In this document: positions 32,705-40,446 of the stretch, one piece after another | Layout of the letters: the number at the start of each line of letters is the position of its first letter | How positions within the stretch are numbered: position 1 is the stretch's first letter | NCBI GenBank assembly: GCA_963709395.1 | Contig: CAVPWP010000002.1 | Coordinates: 1 to 64,000 of the forward strand | DNA length: 64,000 nt | Source of the DNA: CAVPWP01 sp963709395 | GTDB lineage: Bacteria > Pseudomonadota > Alphaproteobacteria > Rhodobacterales > Rhodobacteraceae | Reading direction: 5' to 3' | Translations under genes and position numbers: made by a program | The notes under the pieces: generated by a model | What the model was told of the DNA's origin: nothing | Seen by the model: the letters and a program-made list of their open reading frames with translations, nothing else | The model's database searches: none

Positions 32705-35011
32705 ATGGCATCCACCCATGTCCTCGACCTTGGTCACGATCGAATCCGCCTGCTTCGGGAGGACGGGGATCTGTGCGATATTCTTGGGGAAATCAGCACC
32801 GACTCGGCCGATATCACGCCCCGTCTCAAGGCGCTTGTGGCGGCGGCGGGCCCGCTGCCGCTGACCGCCCGGCTGGTCCTGCCCAATTCGCAAATTCTCT
32901 ACACGCGGGTGGATGCGCCCGGCCCCGACGACGCTGCACGCGCGGCGCAGGTGCGCGCGGCACTTGACGGCCTCACGCCCTACCCGCCGGACGAAATCGC
33001 TTTTGACTGGTCGGCCGACGGGGACACCGCTCTGGTCGCCGCCATCGCGCTCGAGACGATGGACGAGGCGCGGAACTTCGCCGAGGCGCACGGGATCTCG
33101 GTGGCGGGCTACAGCGCGCGGCCGCCGGAAGAGGACTTCCCGCGCGAGGTTGCCTTCGCGCACCGCGGCTCGGAAGACGGTCTTGCCGCCGCCGTGGCCG
33201 AACCGGCCGAGGCCCCCGACGACCCGGCGCAGGCTGACCTCGCCCCCACAGACACGGCGCCCGATCCTGAGGCGCCCGATCCCGAGGCCCCCGACCCGCA
33301 GGCACCCGATCCGCAGGCACCCGACAGCCCGGCGGACACGGCCCCCACCTTCACAACCCGGCGTGTCGCGGAGAAGGACGTGTCGTCCGCTGCGACACCT
33401 CTTCTGGAACGGCCGGCGCGCTTCAGCGCCGTGGCCGGCCCGTCTCCCGCCGCCGCAGGCATCACCACCCCTGATCTGCCCCCGTCGCAGCCGGACGAGG
33501 CGGCGCAAACCGACAAACAGGCCGCCATCGTGACCACTGGCGCGGGCTTTACCGCAGATGGCGTCCCCGACCACGGCCCCGCTGCGGCAAGCCTGCGCCC
33601 GCGCGCCTATGACGAAACGCCGTCGATCCGTCCCACGGGCCCCGCGGCGCCGCCCAAGGCCCGGCCCGATGGCGCGGCCGGCGCCCGGCGCAAGCGGCTT
33701 GCCGTGGCTGCCCTGATAACCGGCCTCGTCGTGGCAGGAGGCTGGACGCTCGTGGCGACCTTCAGCCCGCCGCAACCGGGCGAATCGACCCTGAACCTGC
33801 CGGCGCCGATCGAGATTCCGGACACCACGCCGAACTTGGCGCCCGACACTGACCCACCAACCGACACCGCACAAGCCGGTCCGGAGGCCGAGGCCCCGCC
33901 GCTGCCCATCGACAGCACGGCCTTCGCCCCAACCGCTGAAGACTTGTCCGGAACCGAGGCCGAGGCGCTGGACCAGACCGTTGCGGACCCCGGCCCCGAA
34001 CCGAACAGTCCGCCGGCGGCGACCGCGCTGGTCGGCGCGGGCGCCGATGGCTGGCAGAGCGCGCCCGAGGCGCCGGTCGCCTCGCCTGCGCCGACCGATA
34101 CCGGCGTGGACATCGCCGCAGTCGACCCGGTCACCGCATCGACCGACGCGTTCGCCATGCCATTGCCGGGCGCACCCGACAGGCTGCCCGATGCCGCCCA
34201 GGCCCCCTTGCCACCTGCCGGGGACGGCGCCGAGCCCACGATCCTCACCGAAGGTGCGGCCTCTCCCTCGCCGCCGCTCGCACCGCCGCCCGGGGGTGTC
34301 GCGCTGAACCTTGACGGCGACGCGCCGGACGCGGCGGACCTCGACGCCGACGACCTTGCCCCGACCGCGCTGGCCGAGGCGCTTCCGGCCGAGATCACCC
34401 CGCCCGAACGACCGGAGGACCTTGCCGAACGCACCGAACGCGCCCGCTTCGGGGGCCGCACGCTCGCGGAACTGGCCGGTCTGCGCCCCCGCGCGCGCCC
34501 GGCATCGCCGCAGTCGGACCCTTCGATCGATGCGACGCCGACCGACCTTGCAGTGGCACGGTCGCCGGTGCCGCGCCAACGGCCGGACGATATCGACGAG
34601 GTGGTAACGCTGGCTCGTGCCGCACTCAGCCCGGCGCCACCGGCCGCGGCCGCCGCAGCCTCGACGGCGGGACTTTCGGACGCGGGGCAATCGGCCGGCG
34701 CCACCTCGACCGACGACGAACCCGAACCCGAGATCACCACCGCCTCGGCGCCGCCGTCGCTACCGACGCGGGCCGAGGTCGCCCGCGAGGCGACGATCGA
34801 GAACGCGATCCGCCTGGGCCAGGTCAACCTGATCGGGGTCTACGGGTCGTCTTCGGACCGGCGCGCGCTGATCCGCCTGCCCTCGGGCCGTTTCGTGAAG
34901 GTGAAGGTCGGCGACCGGATCGATGGCGGCCAGATCGCCGCCATCGGCGACGACAGCCTTCGGTATGTGAAGGGCGGACGGAACGTCACGCTGACCATGC
35001 CGTCGGGCTGA
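32705..35011 (+). CDS. 768-residue inner-membrane protein: PilM/GspL-like head, Pro/Ala-rich linker, GspC/PilP-like tail
   Basis: Residues 1-150 (THVLDLGHDRIRLLRE, ARLVLPNSQILYTR, LTPYPPDEIAFDW) resemble the cytoplasmic actin-like head of GspL/PilM proteins. About 170 low-complexity residues follow, then one membrane helix at about 338-360 (VAALITGLVVAGGWTLVATF). About 320 Pro/Ala/Asp-rich periplasmic residues lead to a folded C terminus: IRLGQVNLIGVYGS, RALIRLPSGRFVKVKVGDRIDGG, IAAIGDD. That last part looks like the HR domain of GspC or PilP. Database annotation of such proteins is often vague. No secretin or pilin gene lies nearby. The domain calls are my reading of patterns, but the topology and composition are plain in the sequence. 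It is well preserved and unbroken. Confidence 0.65.
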   Translation: MASTHVLDLGHDRIRLLREDGDLCDILGEISTDSADITPRLKALVAAAGPLPLTARLVLPNSQILYTRVDAPGPDDAARAAQVRAALDGLTPYPPDEIAFDWSADGDTALVAAIALETMDEARNFAEAHGISVAGYSARPPEEDFPREVAFAHRGSEDGLAAAVAEPAEAPDDPAQADLAPTDTAPDPEAPDPEAPDPQAPDPQAPDSPADTAPTFTTRRVAEKDVSSAATPLLERPARFSAVAGPSPAAAGITTPDLPPSQPDEAAQTDKQAAIVTTGAGFTADGVPDHGPAAASLRPRAYDETPSIRPTGPAAPPKARPDGAAGARRKRLAVAALITGLVVAGGWTLVATFSPPQPGESTLNLPAPIEIPDTTPNLAPDTDPPTDTAQAGPEAEAPPLPIDSTAFAPTAEDLSGTEAEALDQTVADPGPEPNSPPAATALVGAGADGWQSAPEAPVASPAPTDTGVDIAAVDPVTASTDAFAMPLPGAPDRLPDAAQAPLPPAGDGAEPTILTEGAASPSPPLAPPPGGVALNLDGDAPDAADLDADDLAPTALAEALPAEITPPERPEDLAERTERARFGGRTLAELAGLRPRARPASPQSDPSIDATPTDLAVARSPVPRQRPDDIDEVVTLARAALSPAPPAAAAAASTAGLSDAGQSAGATSTDDEPEPEITTASAPPSLPTRAEVAREATIENAIRLGQVNLIGVYGSSSDRRALIRLPSGRFVKVKVGDRIDGGQIAAIGDDSLRYVKGGRNVTLTMPSG
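33263..33322 (+). repeat. Four tandem 15-nt units coding for D-P-(E/Q)-A-P
   Basis: Four imperfect 15-nt units, each starting GATCC or GACCC, encode DPEAP twice and then DPQAP twice within the linker of the 768-residue protein. The copies differ at third positions and at E/Q, so they are not a recent slippage product. Confidence 0.8.
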
Positions 35012-35106
35012 TCTTCCGGTTCCAGGCCGCTTCCATCGACCTCTCAAATCTCCTCGGGGGAGCGCGAGGGGGCAGACAACACCCCCCCTCGCCCGTCGGA
35101 CCGTCG

Positions 35107-36213
35107 CTATTCGGCAGCGGTGTCCAGCACGCCGCGGTCGATCTGGTCCTGTTCGATCGATTCGAAGAGCGCGCGGAAGTTGCCCTCGCCGAACCCGTCG
35201 TCACCCTTGCGCTGGATGAACTCGAAGAAGATCGGGCCGATCACCGTTTTCGAGAAGATCTGCAACAGGATCCGCGTCTCGCCGCCGTCGACCACGCCTT
35301 CGCCGTCGATCAGGACGCCATGTTCCATCATCCGGTCCTTGGGTTCGTCATGGCCGGTGACACGGTCGTAGGACAGGTCGTAATAGGCCTCGGGCGGCTT
35401 CGGCATGAACTTGATGCCACGCGCGGCGATGGCATCGACGGCGTCATAGATCTCGACGTCCTTCGTCCCGACCGCGATGTGCTGGATGCCTTCGCCGTTG
35501 TAGCGCTTGAGGTATTCGACGATCTGCCCGGTCTCTCCCCGGTCCTCGTTGATCGGGATGCGGATGCGCCCGCAAGGTGAGGTCAGCGCCCGGCTCAGAA
35601 GGCCGGTGAACTTGCCCTCGATGTCGAAGAACCGGATCTCGCGGAAGTTGAAGAGATTGCCGTAGAAGGCGAACCACTTGTCCATGTTGCCCTTGTGGAC
35701 GTTGTGGGTCAGGTGGTCGAGATAGTGAAATCCCACGCCCTCGGGGTTCGCCGGGGCGATCCAGTCGAATTCGGCGTTGTAGGGATTGGAGTCGTAATAC
35801 TGGTCGATGAAATAGATCAACGATCCACCGATGCCGACGATGGCGGGGACGTCCAGCATCTTGCCCGGCCCGTCAAAGGACGTGGCCCCTTTCGATACCG
35901 CATGGGCATGGGCCTGCGCCGCATCGACCACGCGCCAGCCCATCGAGGGGGCGCAGGGACCGTGTTCTGCGATGAACCCGGCCGCGTGGCTGCCCGGTTC
36001 GGCGTTGATGACATAGGTGATGTCGCCCTGCTGCCAAAGCTCGATCGCCTTGGACTTGTGGGTGGCCGTGTGGGTGTAGCCCATCTTGCCGAAGAGATCG
36101 CGCAGCGCCTGCGGTTCGGGGTGGGCGAATTCGACGAACTCGAACCCGTCGGTGCCGGCGGGGTTTTCGGGCGAAATGATCGCACGGGGGGCGTCGTGGG
36201 GGAAAGGTCCCAT
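35107..36213 (-). CDS. hpd: 4-hydroxyphenylpyruvate dioxygenase
   Basis: The 368-residue non-haem iron enzyme turns 4-hydroxyphenylpyruvate into homogentisate in tyrosine breakdown. The first iron His lies in GFHYLDHLTHN, the second in GEGIQHIAVGTKD, and the Glu in the C-terminal block around GPIFFEFIQRKGDDGFGEGNF, which is the family signature. The N-terminal vicinal-oxygen-chelate half starts GFEFVEFAHPEP. The start ATG has GGAGACCG ahead of it. The Lrp/AsnC-type gene diverges from it, and the 133 nt between them contain an inverted repeat. No other homogentisate genes lie in the window. Confidence 0.95.
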   Translation of the reverse strand: MGPFPHDAPRAIISPENPAGTDGFEFVEFAHPEPQALRDLFGKMGYTHTATHKSKAIELWQQGDITYVINAEPGSHAAGFIAEHGPCAPSMGWRVVDAAQAHAHAVSKGATSFDGPGKMLDVPAIVGIGGSLIYFIDQYYDSNPYNAEFDWIAPANPEGVGFHYLDHLTHNVHKGNMDKWFAFYGNLFNFREIRFFDIEGKFTGLLSRALTSPCGRIRIPINEDRGETGQIVEYLKRYNGEGIQHIAVGTKDVEIYDAVDAIAARGIKFMPKPPEAYYDLSYDRVTGHDEPKDRMMEHGVLIDGEGVVDGGETRILLQIFSKTVIGPIFFEFIQRKGDDGFGEGNFRALFESIEQDQIDRGVLDTAAE

Positions 36214-36261
36214 GGGGCGGTCTCCTGTTCTGCGTTACGTGGAGTATAGACCAAAGATCAG

Positions 36262-36315
36262 GCGGAATTCGCGCGAAGACAGGCGATTTCTGTTGCAAAC
36301 ATGCATGAATTCCGC
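36262..36315. promoter_or_regulatory. Inverted repeat between hpd and the Lrp-type gene
   Basis: GCGGAATTC (36262-36270) and GAATTCCGC (36307-36315) are perfect complements, 45 bp apart centre to centre. A second, partly overlapping repeat, GTTGC (36292-36296) and GCAAC, lies in the proximal half. Widely spaced half-sites suit Lrp-family octamers that wrap DNA, so this is a candidate operator that controls both divergent genes. Confidence 0.5.
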
Positions 36316-36346
36316 AACTCTTGATCAAAACACACGGGACTCCCGC

Positions 36347-36802
36347 ATGATCGACGAGACCGACAAGCGCCTGCTGTCCGCACTCCAGCGCGACGCCCAC
36401 CTCACCGCCGAGGCGCTGGGCGATATCCTGAACCTCTCGCCCAGCCAGGCCGGTCGGCGACGGCAACGGCTCGAGGCGGCGGGCATCATCGAGGGCTACC
36501 GGGCGCGTCTGTCGCCCGAAAAGCTGGGTCTGAAGGTTCAGGCCTTCGTCCAGGTACAGATGGCGACCCACGCCCCCGACAAGGTGCGCACCTTCACCCG
36601 GACGCTCGAGGCGCGCGCCGAGGTGACAAGCGCGTGGACTCTCACCGGAGAGGCCGACTATCTTCTGCGGGTATATTGTGAAGACCTTGCCGCGCTGCAC
36701 CGTCTGATCCACGAGATCCTGCTGCCCCACCCGGCCGTCGCCCGCGTGCAAAGCCAGATCGTGATGGACCAATTCAAGGCCGACGCGCCGCTGCCAATCT
36801 GA
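36347..36802 (+). CDS. Lrp/AsnC-family regulator, probable regulator of hpd
   Basis: The 151-residue protein starts IDETDKRLLSALQRDAHLTAEALGD, then LSPSQAGRRRQRLEAAGII (helix-turn-helix) and the RAM ligand domain with GEADYLLRVYCEDL. Lrp/AsnC proteins sense amino acids and form octamers. It is divergent from hpd, and tyrosine- or phenylpyruvate-related control is likely from this context. I chose ATG 36347 since the HTH starts right behind it; upstream in-frame codons lie in the intergenic repeat. The following antiporter gene begins 10 nt downstream and may be cotranscribed. Confidence 0.9.
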   Translation: MIDETDKRLLSALQRDAHLTAEALGDILNLSPSQAGRRRQRLEAAGIIEGYRARLSPEKLGLKVQAFVQVQMATHAPDKVRTFTRTLEARAEVTSAWTLTGEADYLLRVYCEDLAALHRLIHEILLPHPAVARVQSQIVMDQFKADAPLPI

Positions 36803-36812
36803 GCGGAGAGCC

Positions 36813-38729
36813 ATGGAAACCTTCCTGATTCAGGCGACGATCTATCTGGCCGCAGGGGTGATCGCGGTGCCCATCGCCTCGCGCCTGGGGCTGGGATCGG
36901 TGCTGGGTTATCTCCTGGCCGGCATTGCCATCGGCCCGCTGATCGGCCTCGTGGGGGCCGAAACCAAGGATATCCAGCACTTCGCCGAGTTCGGCGTCGT
37001 CGTCATGCTGTTCCTGATCGGGCTCGAACTGACGCCGCGCGCGCTCTGGGACATGCGCGACAAGCTTCTGGGGCTTGGCGGGTTGCAGGTCGTGGTGACC
37101 ATGGCGGCAGTCATGGCCTTCGTGCTGTGGCTTGGGTATCCGTGGCAGACATCGCTCGCGCTCGGCATGGTTCTGTCGCTGTCGTCGACCGCGATCGTGC
37201 TGCAGACCCTGAACGAAAAGCGCCTGATGCAGACCGCGGGCGGACGGGCATCGTTCTCGGTGCTTCTGACACAGGATGTCGCCGTCATCCCGATGCTTGC
37301 CGTGCTGCCGCTCCTGACTCTGGGCCGACCCGGACGCGGCGAACCCGCCGTCTCGCATGGCAGCGGGGGGGATGGGGCCGCCGAAATCGCGATTTCCTAC
37401 ATGGAGAGCCTGCCGCCATGGGCGGTGACGCTGAGCACGGTCGCGGCCGTGGTGCTGATCGTGCTCTTCGGCATGTACGCCTCGGGCCCGCTTTTCCGCT
37501 TTGTTCACATGGCCCGGCTGCGCGAGCTTTACACCGCCTTCGCCCTGCTCATCGTCTGCGTGATCGCGGCGGCGATGATCCTGGTCGGGCTGTCCCCGGC
37601 GCTTGGCACCTTCCTTGCCGGTGTGGCGCTGGCCAACAGCGAATTCCGGCACCAGCTTGAAAGCGATCTCGAGCCTCTCAAGGGCCTCTTGCTGGGCCTC
37701 TTCTTCATTACCGTGGGCGCGGGCATCAACTTCGTCGTGTTCCTCGAGAATCCCTTCGGACTGATCGCGGCGACGCTTGCGCTCATGTTCATCAAGGGGT
37801 TGATCCTCTATGTCCTCGCGGTCGCGTTCAAGATCCGGGGGCGCGACCGCTGGCTCTTCACGCTTGGGCTGGCCCAGGCCGGGGAATTCGGCTTCGTCCT
37901 CGTGTCCTTCGCGCTCCAGCAAAACGTCGTCCCATCGCAACTGGCCGAACGGACGCTCTTCGTCGTGGCACTGTCGATGCTGCTGACGCCGCTGTTCTTC
38001 ATTGCCTACGAGAAGCTCTCGAAACGCCTCTCGGAGGCAGGCGAAAAACCGGAGCCCGACGAGATCGACGACCAGCAACCGGTCATCATCGCGGGCATCG
38101 GGCGCTTCGGTCAGGTGGTGAACAGGCTGGTTCAGATGTCGGGGTTCCGGACCACGGTGCTCGACAATGATCTGAAGACCATCGAACTCATGCGCCGGTT
38201 CGGTTTCAAGGGGTTCTTCGGCGACCCAACGCGCCCCGAGCTTCTGCATGCCGCTGGCCTTGCGAATGCACGGGTCCTTGTGGTGGCGATGGACGACAGG
38301 GCGGCGGCGATCCGGCTTGTGGCCTATGCCCGGCGCGAACGACCCGACCTGCATATCGTGGCGCGCGCCCATGACCGCATTCACGTCTACGAATTGCGCC
38401 GCGCAGGGGCCGACGACGTCGTGCGCGAGATGTTCGATTCAAGCCTGCGCGCGGGACGCTATGTGCTTGAGAACATGGGTCTCTCCGAATCCGAAGCGGC
38501 GGCGATGGAGCAGTTTTTCTACCGCAAGGACCGCGAAGCCCTGCGCGACCTGGCCGACCTGTGGCAACCCGGCGTCGCGGTGGGGGACAATCCCGCCTAC
38601 ATCGCCCGTTCGAAAGAGCTGAACCGCGAGCTTGAAGCGGCGCTTGCTTCCACGCTTGAACACACCGACGAGACCTCCGATCTTGCCGCGCCCGACAGCA
38701 GGCAGGACAGCGAAAGCAGGCGCGCATAA
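36813..38729 (+). CDS. Monovalent cation:proton antiporter-2 (KefB/KefC-like)
   Basis: The 638-residue inner-membrane protein has about 12 helices of the Na/H-exchanger fold in residues 1-390: LGSVLGYLLAGIAIGPL, LSLSSTAIVLQTL, ALANSEFRHQLESDLEPLKGLLLGLFF. A cytosolic TrkA_N domain with the nucleotide motif GIGRFGQVVNRL follows. It exchanges potassium or sodium for protons under nucleotide or glutathione control. A charged C-terminal tail of about 110 residues follows the RCK-like domain. It lies behind the Lrp-type gene and converges with carD; a shared hairpin lies right at its stop. Confidence 0.93.
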   Translation: METFLIQATIYLAAGVIAVPIASRLGLGSVLGYLLAGIAIGPLIGLVGAETKDIQHFAEFGVVVMLFLIGLELTPRALWDMRDKLLGLGGLQVVVTMAAVMAFVLWLGYPWQTSLALGMVLSLSSTAIVLQTLNEKRLMQTAGGRASFSVLLTQDVAVIPMLAVLPLLTLGRPGRGEPAVSHGSGGDGAAEIAISYMESLPPWAVTLSTVAAVVLIVLFGMYASGPLFRFVHMARLRELYTAFALLIVCVIAAAMILVGLSPALGTFLAGVALANSEFRHQLESDLEPLKGLLLGLFFITVGAGINFVVFLENPFGLIAATLALMFIKGLILYVLAVAFKIRGRDRWLFTLGLAQAGEFGFVLVSFALQQNVVPSQLAERTLFVVALSMLLTPLFFIAYEKLSKRLSEAGEKPEPDEIDDQQPVIIAGIGRFGQVVNRLVQMSGFRTTVLDNDLKTIELMRRFGFKGFFGDPTRPELLHAAGLANARVLVVAMDDRAAAIRLVAYARRERPDLHIVARAHDRIHVYELRRAGADDVVREMFDSSLRAGRYVLENMGLSESEAAAMEQFFYRKDREALRDLADLWQPGVAVGDNPAYIARSKELNRELEAALASTLEHTDETSDLAAPDSRQDSESRRA

Positions 38730-38760
38730 AAAAACACCGCCGCCCCTGCGGGCGACGGCG
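38728..38760 (-). terminator. Rho-independent terminator of carD
   Basis: Read on the minus strand, CCGTCGCCC pairs with GGGCGGCGG (one G-T wobble) around a GCAG loop and is followed by GT and seven T (38728-38734). It lies 27 nt after the carD stop. It also sits at the kef stop codon on the other strand, where the A-run precedes the stem, so it works mainly for carD. Confidence 0.85.
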
Positions 38761-38786
38761 CTGTCTGTCGCAAAGCCCTGTGGGCT

Positions 38787-39296
38787 TCAGGCGGCGCGGC
38801 CGATCAGGACCTCGTCAACCTGCTTTTGTGCGGACATCTCGTCCGAGCCGGAAACGGCGGCAACCTCGCGGGTCAGCCGTTCAAGCGCCGCTTCGTAAAG
38901 CTGACGCTCGGAATAGCTTTGCTCGCGCTGGTCGTCGGCGCGGTGCAGGTCGCGCACGACCTCGGCGATGGCGATCAGGTCGCCCGAATTGATCTTCTGT
39001 TCGTATTCCTGCGCGCGGCGCGACCACATGGCCTTCTTGACCTTGGCCTTGCCCTTGAGCGTCGTCATCGCACGCGACACGATATCGGGTGACGAGAGCG
39101 AGCGCATCCCCACGTCCGTCGCCTTGTGCGTCGGCACGCGGAGGGTCATCTTGTCCTTCTCGAACGAGATGACGAAAAGTTCCAGCTTAATGCCGGCGAT
39201 TTCCTGCTCCTCGATCGACACGATCTGACCCACACCATGGGCGGGGTAGACGACATAATCGTTCGGGCGGAATTCCGACTTTTTCGAAGTGCTCAT
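38787..39296 (-). CDS. carD: CarD-family RNA polymerase-binding regulator
   Basis: The 169-residue protein has an N-terminal Tudor-like RNAP-interaction domain: FRPNDYVVYPAHGVGQIVSIE and LELFVISFEKDKMTLRVP. A helical DNA-binding domain follows (KAKVKKAMWSRRAQEYEQKI, SYSERQLYEAAL). In Rhodobacter sphaeroides CarD binds RNA polymerase beta and activates promoters that lack an optimal -10 base. I chose ATG 39296 because homology begins right behind it; an upstream in-frame ATG adds 26 unrelated residues. It is a single gene with its own promoter and terminator. Confidence 0.95.
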   Translation of the reverse strand: MSTSKKSEFRPNDYVVYPAHGVGQIVSIEEQEIAGIKLELFVISFEKDKMTLRVPTHKATDVGMRSLSSPDIVSRAMTTLKGKAKVKKAMWSRRAQEYEQKINSGDLIAIAEVVRDLHRADDQREQSYSERQLYEAALERLTREVAAVSGSDEMSAQKQVDEVLIGRAA

Positions 39297-39599
39297 GTGC
39301 TGACTTGATCCTCTCATCCCCGAAGACCGGGCGACAAAACGACGGCGGGGAACCATCCATCTTCCCCGTCGCAATTGGCCATTATGCCGCCTGATCTACG
39401 CCCGCGGTGACACCCTTGGTCACGCCAAACGGACGTATTCGTAACAGAAATATAGCAAACTTGGGACCCAATTTGAAGTGTCCTGCGCTGAACGCAGTTT
39501 TTCCGCATATTGGTCAATAGCCTGAAGGGCGAACTTCAAGTGCGTTTCTGCCCGGAAACCCCACCTGCCGATTCGCTGGACCTGCCGACCCGAGGCGGT
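39297..39599. other. Intergenic region between carD and fdxA
   Basis: These 303 nt hold no gene. The AT-rich part at 39420-39520 probably contains the carD promoter, described separately. The region next to fdxA has a short GGCGG/CCGCC hairpin across the fdxA stop codon without a T-run, so I did not call it a terminator. Confidence 0.6.
39449..39478 (-). promoter_or_regulatory. Possible carD promoter
   Basis: On the minus strand CTTCAA and TATATT lie 18 nt apart, 153 nt upstream of the carD start, in the only AT-rich stretch of the region. The -10-like box is good, the -35-like box is weak. Confidence 0.35.
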
Positions 39600-39938
39600 T
39601 TAGCCGCCCTCGCCCGGTGCCTCCGAGAAGTACTTTTCCAACTTCCCATCCTCGCCGTCACGCGCCTCGGCGTCAGGAAGCGGGTCCTTCTTGGTGATGA
39701 TGACCGGCCAGGCTTCCGAGTATTTCCGATTGAACTCGACCCACTTTTCCATGTCCGGTTCGGTGTCCGGACGGATCGCGTCGGCGGGGCATTCGGGCTC
39801 GCACACGCCGCAGTCGATGCACTCGTCGGGATGGATGACGAGCATGTTCTCGCCCTCGTAGAAACAATCCACCGGGCACACCTCGACGCAGTCGGTGTAT
39901 TTGCAGGAGATGCAGTTATCGGTGACGACGTAGGTCAT
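39600..39938 (-). CDS. fdxA: 7Fe ferredoxin (3Fe-4S plus 4Fe-4S), FdxA type
   Basis: The 112-residue electron carrier starts TYVVTDNCISCKYTDCVEVCPVD, continues NMLVIHPDECIDCGVCEPECP, and ends with the 60-residue tail that includes NRKYSEAWPVI. The cysteine spacing gives one 3Fe-4S and one 4Fe-4S cluster; the long tail is typical of alphaproteobacterial ferredoxin II. ATG 39938 begins the homology and has an AGAGAGCC purine-rich stretch ahead. It lies downstream of the helicase and S4 genes on the same strand, 187 nt away, as in many Rhodobacterales genomes. Confidence 0.95.
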   Translation of the reverse strand: MTYVVTDNCISCKYTDCVEVCPVDCFYEGENMLVIHPDECIDCGVCEPECPADAIRPDTEPDMEKWVEFNRKYSEAWPVIITKKDPLPDAEARDGEDGKLEKYFSEAPGEGG

Positions 39939-40125
39939 GTCTGGCTCTCTTGGTTCCGGTCGCCTTGCTAGGCCAAGGTCCTGATACATGCAAGTCGGCC
40001 CACGGACATCCCGTGATGTAAGGCGAACCGCCCGCCGGACCAACTCGAAAAATCCCCGTTTGAGCAAAAAAATGACACGTCGACCTGTCACAAGAGCCTG
40101 TCACGGCGGACTGTCACGGGGCCAT

Positions 40126-40446
40126 TCACCCCGGCCCGTCATCCTCCGCGTATAGCGCCTGCGCCTCCTGCGCCGGGCCACGCCGCACGGCGATCCCGGT
40201 GACGCGCACCACGCGCACATCGCCGCCCTGCACGATCGTCAGGATATCGCCGGGCCGGACTGCCGTGCCGGGCTTCTTCACCAGCCGTGCGTTGATCCGG
40301 ACCTTGCCAGAGGCGACCATCTGCGCGGCCAGCCCACGGGTGCGAAAGAACCGGGCGTGCCAGAGCCACTTGTCGAGCCGCGTTCGGGCGTGCCGGTCGA
40401 TATCCGGTTCGGCCTCCGGGTCGACGAATTTCTCGGGCGACCTCAG
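40126..40446 (-). CDS. S4-domain RNA-binding protein (Hsp15-like), probably CTG start
   Basis: The roughly 106-residue protein has an S4 domain: TRLDKWLWHARFFRTRGLAAQMVASGKVR (broken here by no gap), INARLVKKPG and VRPGDILTI. Relatives bind free 50S subunits that carry stalled nascent chains. There is no ATG, GTG or TTG between the helicase stop and the S4 core. The only suitable codon is a CTG at 40446-40444, which overlaps the helicase stop as CTGA, just as ATGA overlaps do elsewhere here. Alternatively translation starts inside the helicase gene. Confidence in the protein is high, in the start low. Confidence 0.8.
   Translation of the reverse strand: MRSPEKFVDPEAEPDIDRHARTRLDKWLWHARFFRTRGLAAQMVASGKVRINARLVKKPGTAVRPGDILTIVQGGDVRVVRVTGIAVRRGPAQEAQALYAEDDGPG

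Noticed and set aside
36774..38384. 536-codon minus-strand frame opposite the Kef-type antiporter
   Set aside because: His/Asp/Arg-rich shadow composition, no start signal, opposite a complete membrane-protein gene.
39590..39610. Hairpin GGCGG/CCGCC across the fdxA stop codon as terminator
   Set aside because: Short stem, no T-run on either strand, and it includes the stop codon.
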